Shown here: piece after piece, positions 7,087 to 11,637 of the stretch
Numbering within the stretch: position 1 is the first letter of the stretch
Layout of the letters: each line of letters starts with the position of its first letter
Assembly (NCBI GenBank): GCA_964428795.1
Contig: CAYRZL010000077.1
Location: forward strand, 1 to 11,637
Direction: 5' to 3'
Length of the DNA stretch: 11,637 nucleotides
Source: CAYRZL01 sp964428795
GTDB lineage: Bacteria > Bacillota > Clostridia > Lachnospirales > Lachnospiraceae
Notes under the pieces: model-generated
Database searches by the model: none
What the model was told of the DNA's origin: nothing
What the model saw: only the letters and a program-made list of their open reading frames with translations
Position numbers and translations under genes: made by a program

Positions 7087-7781
7087 TTATCAATTTAAAG
7101 CAGATATATAAAGATTATCAGCAGGAAAAGCTGGTAGTACCTGTGTTAAAGGATATTAACCTCCAGATTGAAGAGGGGGAATATGTGGCGATCATGGGAC
7201 CGTCCGGTTCCGGAAAAACCACGTTGATGAATATCATCGGCTGCCTGGATCTGCCTACCAGCGGCTCCTATGAGCTGACGGGAGAGGACGTGCTGAAATT
7301 AAATGAAAAAGAGCTGGCAGATGTGAGACTGAAACAGATTGGATTTGTGTTTCAGAGCTTTCACCTTATGCCGAGAGAGACAGCCCTGGAAAATGTGGCT
7401 TTGCCCCTGGTTTACGCAGGCATGAAAAAGGCAGAGAGAATGCAAAAGGCTGCAGAGGCGTTGGAGCGGGTTGGGCTTGGAGACCGTGTGGATTTCAAAC
7501 CGACACAGCTATCCGGCGGACAGAAACAGCGCGTGGCTATCGCAAGAGCTATGGTAAACCGGCCGCAGGTTCTCCTGGCGGACGAGCCTACCGGTGCGCT
7601 GGATTCTAAGTCGGGTGTTCAGATCATGGAGTTGTTTCAGCAGCTGAATGAGGAGGGAGTCACTGTCGTGATGATCACTCATGATGAAAATATAGCGTCC
7701 CATGCAAAACGCATCGTGCGGATCATTGACGGGGAATTGCTGAACGGAAGCGGCAGAGAGGAGGCAGTGTATGAAGAATAA
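7083..7781 (+). CDS. ABC transporter ATP-binding protein (MacB/LolD type)
   Basis: This 232-residue cytoplasmic ATPase powers the efflux pump formed with the permease at 9631. All catalytic motifs are intact: Walker A GPSGSGKTT (39-47), Q-loop Gln91, signature LSGGQKQR (143-150), Walker B VLLADEP with Glu168 (163-169), D-loop GALDSKSG, and switch His200. Sequence style (PTSG, FVFQSFHLMP, ENVALPLVYAG) is that of the MacB/LolD/FtsE subfamily, which pairs with FtsX-like permeases. The ATG overlaps the stop of the upstream adaptor by 4 bp, and AGAGGTG (7071-7077) serves as the ribosome binding site. The end overlaps the second adaptor by 11 bp. No fused permease domain is present, unlike Gram-negative MacB. 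Confidence 0.96.
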   Translation: MIINLKQIYKDYQQEKLVVPVLKDINLQIEEGEYVAIMGPSGSGKTTLMNIIGCLDLPTSGSYELTGEDVLKLNEKELADVRLKQIGFVFQSFHLMPRETALENVALPLVYAGMKKAERMQKAAEALERVGLGDRVDFKPTQLSGGQKQRVAIARAMVNRPQVLLADEPTGALDSKSGVQIMELFQQLNEEGVTVVMITHDENIASHAKRIVRIIDGELLNGSGREEAVYEE

Positions 7782-9615
7782 AAAGGTAAAACGGATTATC
7801 ATAGCTGCCATCATTGTAGCCGCAGTGATTGTTGTTGCGGTAGTTGTTGTAAAACAGCGGAAAGACAGCAATGTGGCTGAGGTGCAGTCGGTAGCCGGGA
7901 TGAATTACGGTTACTGGGGCGATGAGGTGTACAGCTACGGTATGGTTACTAACGATCATGCCCAGACCGTGTATGTGGGAAAAGATGATGTCATATCCGA
8001 AGTCTATGTAGAGGAAGGACAGCAGGTGAAAGCCGGAGATAAGCTGATGGCTCTTGATATGGCTCTCTCCAACCTGGACTACGATATGAAAGAGCTGGAA
8101 GTGGAGAAGCTGAATAATCAGATCGCTATCGTGCAGAATGAACTGAAAAAACTGAAAAACACAAAGCCGGTTTCGAATCAGACTTCCTATGTGGAGTCGA
8201 ATATTCCGGATCCGGAGCCGGAAGATCCGGTTGTTGAAAAAGAGGGAGACGTCTATCGGGTTCTGACGCCGGAGGCAGTACCTTACAATGTAGATAAGGA
8301 TACATTTACCGGACTTGAAAAGCTGGAAATACGTTCACTGGTTGAGCGCCAGGCTTTACTGTACCATTCTGATAGCGACACTTCGGATAAAGCTGAGACA
8401 GAAGGAAATTCTCAGGACGAGTCCGGAGATAATACGACCGAAGGAGACGATCAGGAGAATCCCGGAGATGATACGACCGGAGGAGACGATCAGGAGAATC
8501 CCGGAGATGATAATGCCAAAGATGACACGACCGGAGAAAATTCCCAGAACGGGACAAAAGAAGATGTAAAAGAGGAGAATGTGCCGGGCGACGGATCCAA
8601 AGAGCACCCTTACCGTTATCTGTGTACCCAGGATGCTTATGTGACCGGAGATTTGCTGATTGCATTGTCAGAATACAAGCTGTGTGCCGTATTTGAAATC
8701 CATAAGGGAAACAAGGCAGATGGTAAGCTGCTCTCAGAATGGGAAGTAGATGGAAGCAAGCTCCCTGTTCCCGATGCGGATACAAAGTGGCTGGTTGCCT
8801 CCAGAACAAAGTATGTGGAGGAAGAGAAGGAGTCTGACGTTGATGACAGTTATTATGAGGAACCGGATACGTCAGAACCGGGGTATACAAAAGAAGAGCT
8901 GGCTTCCATGATCGCAGAGAAAGAGAAGGAATTGAAGGATCTGGATCTGTCTAAGCGCAAGGCGGAGCTGGATGTGAAAAAAGCCGGGCTGAACCATTCA
9001 GACGGTATTGTGTATGCCACTATGGATGGAACCGTCAAAAACATGAAAGATGAACAGGATGCAAAGACGGAAGGAACACCATTTTTTGAGGTTCGCGGAG
9101 AGGAAGGACTTTATGTATCCGGAACGATCAGTGAGCTTTTGCTGGACCGGATCAATCTGGGAGAGACTATGATAACGGTTAATTCCTGGGAAAGCGGCGT
9201 TTCCTGCGAAGCAGTGATTACGGAGCTGTCTTATTATCCTTCCGGTAGCAGCAGCTATGGTGAAGGAAACAGCAATGTGTCATATTATCCGTTTACCGCT
9301 TACATAGAAGACACGTCCGGGCTTACCAATGGGGAATATGTAGATATGACCATGACGCTGGGGCAGGAGGATGGCGGAAGCTCTATTTATCTGCCGAAAG
9401 CCTATGTGCGCACGGAGGACGGACAGTCCTATGTGATGATCGCTGATGAAAATGACCGGTTGAAAAAGCAGTTTGTCTCCACTGGAAAAATTATCTATGG
9501 AGATACCATCGAGATAAAATCCGGTATCACGGAGGAAGACAGAATCGCTTTTCCGTATGGAAAGACAGCAAAAGAGGGCGCCCGCGTCAAAGATGCAGAG
9601 GGCGGCATGTACTAG
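7771..9615 (+). CDS. Second HlyD/MacA-family adaptor with large coiled-coil insertion
   Basis: This 614-residue membrane-anchored protein has an N-terminal helix (about 8-27), a biotinyl-lipoyl half (about 68-98), the first helical arm (about 99-130), the second arm (about 373-408), the other lipoyl half (about 411-442), and beta-barrel and membrane-proximal regions to the end. Between the arms lies an extra block of about 240 residues: a Pro/Glu-rich linker, an acidic Asp/Glu/Asn/Gly/Thr repeat (about 214-270), and a compact segment (about 272-346) with GSKEHPYRYLCTQDAYVTGD, two cysteines (285, 305) and a W-E-V-D-G strand. I recall similar segments in adaptors of other gut clostridia but cannot name the domain. 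The ATG at 7771 lies inside the end of the ATPase gene, with GGAGG at 7760-7764. Its presence beside the first adaptor suggests a mixed adaptor assembly; this is inference. Confidence 0.85.
   Translation: MKNKKVKRIIIAAIIVAAVIVVAVVVVKQRKDSNVAEVQSVAGMNYGYWGDEVYSYGMVTNDHAQTVYVGKDDVISEVYVEEGQQVKAGDKLMALDMALSNLDYDMKELEVEKLNNQIAIVQNELKKLKNTKPVSNQTSYVESNIPDPEPEDPVVEKEGDVYRVLTPEAVPYNVDKDTFTGLEKLEIRSLVERQALLYHSDSDTSDKAETEGNSQDESGDNTTEGDDQENPGDDTTGGDDQENPGDDNAKDDTTGENSQNGTKEDVKEENVPGDGSKEHPYRYLCTQDAYVTGDLLIALSEYKLCAVFEIHKGNKADGKLLSEWEVDGSKLPVPDADTKWLVASRTKYVEEEKESDVDDSYYEEPDTSEPGYTKEELASMIAEKEKELKDLDLSKRKAELDVKKAGLNHSDGIVYATMDGTVKNMKDEQDAKTEGTPFFEVRGEEGLYVSGTISELLLDRINLGETMITVNSWESGVSCEAVITELSYYPSGSSSYGEGNSNVSYYPFTAYIEDTSGLTNGEYVDMTMTLGQEDGGSSIYLPKAYVRTEDGQSYVMIADENDRLKKQFVSTGKIIYGDTIEIKSGITEEDRIAFPYGKTAKEGARVKDAEGGMY
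8428..8505 (+). repeat. 39-bp in-frame tandem repeat in second adaptor
   Basis: Two nearly identical 39-bp units (8428-8466 and 8467-8505) encode D-(N/D)-T-T-(E/G)-G-D-D-Q-E-N-P-G. They differ at only two bases, and degraded copies follow (from 8506) and may precede. The segment is strongly acidic, low in complexity and probably disordered, and it lies in the coiled-coil insertion. Confidence 0.85.
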
Positions 9616-9630
9616 GAAGGGGGAACATAT

Positions 9631-10884
9631 ATGTTAGAAAACATCAGACTTTCTTTGAAAGGAATCTGGTCTCATAAGATGCGCTCCTTTCTGACTATGC
9701 TTGGCATTATCATAGGTATTGCGGCGATCATCGCCATTGTATCTACTATTCAGGGTACCAATGAACAGATCAAGCAGAATCTGATCGGTTCCGGTAACAA
9801 TACGGTGAATGTGGAGCTGTATCAGGGTGACTGGCAGTATGAAACGGAGTACAATGGTATTCCGGACGGGGTTCCGGTCATCGATGAAGCAAAGATGGAG
9901 CAGATTAAAAATATCGAGGGAGTGGTTTCCGCGTCTTTATATACATCGAGACAGTGCTATGATGCGGTGTTTTATCAGAATACCTCGCTTACCGGAGGAA
10001 GAGTTGTCGGAATAGACACCGATTATTTCGCCACATGCAGTGAGATCATCAAACAGGGAAGAGGATTTTCGAACCGGGATTATGAGGAGTTCAGAAAGGT
10101 GGCAGTGCTGGATGAGGACTCTGCAAATTCTCTGTTTCAGGGGCTGGAGCCCATCGGACAGACGATAGAGATCAAGGGAGAACCCTTTACGGTTATCGGT
10201 ATCAGCGGCAAAAAAAGCGGATTTGAGCCGGTGATCAATTCCATGGAGGACTATTATACTTATATGCAGGACAGCAGCGGAAAGGTGTACATTCCGTCCA
10301 CCGCATGGCCCATCGTGTTTGATTATGACGAGCCTCAGAATCTGGTGATCCATACGGAAAATACAGATCTGATGGCTGCTGTGGGACAGAGTGCGGCAGA
10401 TCTGCTTAACAGCAGTCTGTCTGTGATGGACGAGACCATCAGCTATAAGGGACAGGATCTGATGGAGCAGGCACAGGAGATACAGGAGCTGAGCCAGTCC
10501 ACAAACCGGATGCTCATTTGGATCGCAGGTATTTCTCTCATCGTTGGCGGTATCGGCGTTATGAATATCATGCTTGTGTCCGTCACGGAACGAACACAGG
10601 AGATCGGTCTGAAAAAAGCCATTGGAGCCAGAAAGAGCCGCATATTGGGACAGTTTCTGACGGAGGCAGCAGTGCTTACCAGCCTGGGAGGTATCATCGG
10701 TATCGTGGCGGGTATCGTACTTGCCGAGGTGATTTCCAGAGTCAGCGGCACACCCGTTGCCATCAGTATTCCGGCTATCATCATTGCGGTAGTTTTCTCC
10801 ATGGGCATCGGTATTCTGTTTGGACTTTTGCCATCCTTTAAGGCGGCAAACTTAAATCCGATTGAGGCATTAAGAAGAGAGTAA
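9631..10884 (+). CDS. ABC transporter permease (MacB/FtsX family)
   Basis: This 417-residue inner-membrane protein is the likely transmembrane partner of the ATPase at 7083. It has the MacB topology. Helix 1 (about 18-40) follows the N-terminal segment NIRLSLKGIWSHKMRSFLTM. A large extracytoplasmic domain (about 41-290) comes next, then three C-terminal helices (about 294-315, 344-368 and 377-401). The cytoplasmic coupling segment between helices 2 and 3 (ERTQEIGLKKAIGARKSRI) and the terminal motif KAANLNPIEALRRE are typical of the family. The ATG follows a purine-rich GGAAGGGGG (9615-9623), 15 nt after the second adaptor stop. In MacB-type pumps the permease works by long-range shape change and drives substrate out through the adaptor ring. 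With no outer membrane here, export would be to the cell surface. Substrate unknown. Confidence 0.94.
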   Translation: MLENIRLSLKGIWSHKMRSFLTMLGIIIGIAAIIAIVSTIQGTNEQIKQNLIGSGNNTVNVELYQGDWQYETEYNGIPDGVPVIDEAKMEQIKNIEGVVSASLYTSRQCYDAVFYQNTSLTGGRVVGIDTDYFATCSEIIKQGRGFSNRDYEEFRKVAVLDEDSANSLFQGLEPIGQTIEIKGEPFTVIGISGKKSGFEPVINSMEDYYTYMQDSSGKVYIPSTAWPIVFDYDEPQNLVIHTENTDLMAAVGQSAADLLNSSLSVMDETISYKGQDLMEQAQEIQELSQSTNRMLIWIAGISLIVGGIGVMNIMLVSVTERTQEIGLKKAIGARKSRILGQFLTEAAVLTSLGGIIGIVAGIVLAEVISRVSGTPVAISIPAIIIAVVFSMGIGILFGLLPSFKAANLNPIEALRRE

Positions 10885-10901
10885 GAAAAATAATTTTTTT
10901 C

Positions 10902-10930
10902 TTGAATCGGGCGGGAGATAAGTGTATACT
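10902..10930 (+). promoter_or_regulatory. Sigma-A type promoter for serS
   Basis: TTGAAT (10902-10907) and TATACT (10925-10930) are spaced 17 bp apart, 17 nt after the permease stop. Transcription should begin near 10937, giving a leader of about 25 nt. This is too short for a T-box, so serS seems to lack that form of control here. Confidence 0.72.
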
Positions 10931-10961
10931 GGTACGAAGAGTTTAAACAGAGGTGAAAGTT

Positions 10962-11637
10962 ATGATAGATATTCGATTTTTAAGAGAGAACCCTGAAGTG
11001 GTAAAACAGAATATTAAAAATAAATTTCAGGATCATAAGCTTCCGCTGGTGGACGAGGTTATCGAGTATGATGCGAAAGCCCGCGCAGCGCAGCAGGAGG
11101 CAGATGCTCTTCGTGCAAACCGCAACAAGATTTCCAAAGAAATCGGCGTTTTGATGAAACAGGGCAAAAAAGAAGAGGCAATGGCGCTCAAAGCACAGGT
11201 GGCAAAAGATGCGGAGCGTCTGACTGAATTAGAGGAGCAGGAGAGACAGTTCAATGAGGAAGTGACAAAACGCATGATGGTCATTCCGAATATCATTGAT
11301 CCTTCCGTTCCAATCGGAAAAGACGACAGTGAAAATGTGGAGGTTCAGAAATACGGTGAACCGGTAGTGCCTGATTTTGAGATTCCATATCATACGGAGA
11401 TTATGGAAAAATTTGATGGTATTGATATGGAAGCGGCAGGACGTGTTGCCGGAAACGGATTCTACTACCTGATGGGGGATATCGCAAGACTTCATTCCGC
11501 CATGACCGCATATGCAAGAGATTTCATGATCGATCGTGGATTTACTTACTGTATTCCGCCATTCATGATCCGCAGCAACGTGGTGACCGGAGTTATGAGC
11601 TTTGAGGAGATGGATGCCATGATGTATAAGATCGAGG
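10962..11637 (+). CDS. serS: Seryl-tRNA synthetase (5' part; runs off the window)
   Basis: This cytoplasmic class II synthetase charges tRNA-Ser. The first 225 residues are visible and open at the window edge; the family is usually about 425 residues. MIDIRFLRENPEVVKQN is the characteristic start. Residues about 30-105 form the charged, helical N-terminal coiled-coil arm that grips the long variable arm of tRNA-Ser. The segment MMVIPNIIDPSVPIG and then the start of the catalytic domain follow, including GRVAGNGFYYLMGDIARLH, a SerS landmark. The class II motifs 2 and 3 lie beyond the window. The ATG is preceded by AGAGGTG (10949-10955) with about 6 nt spacing. It has its own promoter and is probably transcribed apart from the efflux operon, with some read-through possible. 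Confidence 0.95.
   Translation, partial: MIDIRFLRENPEVVKQNIKNKFQDHKLPLVDEVIEYDAKARAAQQEADALRANRNKISKEIGVLMKQGKKEEAMALKAQVAKDAERLTELEEQERQFNEEVTKRMMVIPNIIDPSVPIGKDDSENVEVQKYGEPVVPDFEIPYHTEIMEKFDGIDMEAAGRVAGNGFYYLMGDIARLHSAMTAYARDFMIDRGFTYCIPPFMIRSNVVTGVMSFEEMDAMMYKIE

Noticed and set aside
10883..10903. AAGAAAAA/TTTTTCTT hairpin after the permease gene as a terminator
   Set aside because: The stem is almost entirely A-U with one G-C pair, there is no separate T-tract, and it overlaps the serS -35 box. It is too weak to call.
10885..10961. T-box or other riboswitch before serS
   Set aside because: The gap is only 77 nt and the predicted leader about 25 nt; there is no T-box core sequence and no room for the structure.
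1..11637. CRISPR array, tRNA or rRNA genes, or prophage and transposase genes
   Set aside because: I saw no regularly spaced repeats with unique spacers, no cloverleaf or rRNA segments, and no transposase or integrase motifs.

Overview
The window looks like chromosomal DNA of a Gram-positive clostridium, most likely a Lachnospiraceae gut commensal. The evidence is a SCIFF peptide and maturase pair (nearly universal in Clostridia and rarely found elsewhere), a fused SecDF, strong purine-rich ribosome binding sites, moderate GC content, and a MacAB-like efflux operon with no outer-membrane partner. The genus cannot be told from the sequence. Every convincing gene is on the + strand.

Layout. 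Positions 1-339 hold no convincing gene. They contain a 13-bp inverted repeat (25-37 and 322-334) that encloses a 112-nt imperfect palindrome (108-219), resembling a small non-autonomous or REP-like element. Just outside it lies a strong promoter (340-368) driving a 46-codon gene (428-568). This gene encodes the six-cysteine SCIFF precursor peptide (scfA). An intrinsic terminator or attenuator (about 615-650) separates it from the radical SAM/SPASM maturase gene scfB (727-2079, GTG start). The fused protein-export subunit gene secDF follows 21 nt later (2101-4269), then glyA, serine hydroxymethyltransferase (4322-5566), which ends in a strong intrinsic terminator (5631-5664).

A tightly packed four-gene efflux operon occupies 5680-10884: membrane-anchored adaptor, ABC ATPase, second adaptor, and MacB/FtsX-type permease. 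The first three overlap by 4 and 11 bp, and 15 nt separate the second adaptor from the permease. Both adaptors are unusual. The first ends in an acidic tail built from 33-bp tandem repeats. The second carries an insertion of about 240 residues, including an acidic 39-bp tandem repeat, in the middle of its coiled coil. Three evenly spaced GTAAC/GTAAA motifs just upstream may be an operator. The window closes with the 5' two-fifths to one-half of serS (seryl-tRNA synthetase), which has its own clear promoter.

How the parts fit. The first half is a peptide-modification and export-related block: ScfB installs thioether crosslink(s) in ScfA and is probably co-transcribed with secDF. The attenuator probably makes the peptide mRNA more abundant than the enzyme mRNA. 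glyA and serS are housekeeping genes flanking an accessory efflux operon that resembles B. subtilis YknXYZ or pneumococcal MacAB-like pumps. Nothing in the sequence directly ties the pump to the peptide.
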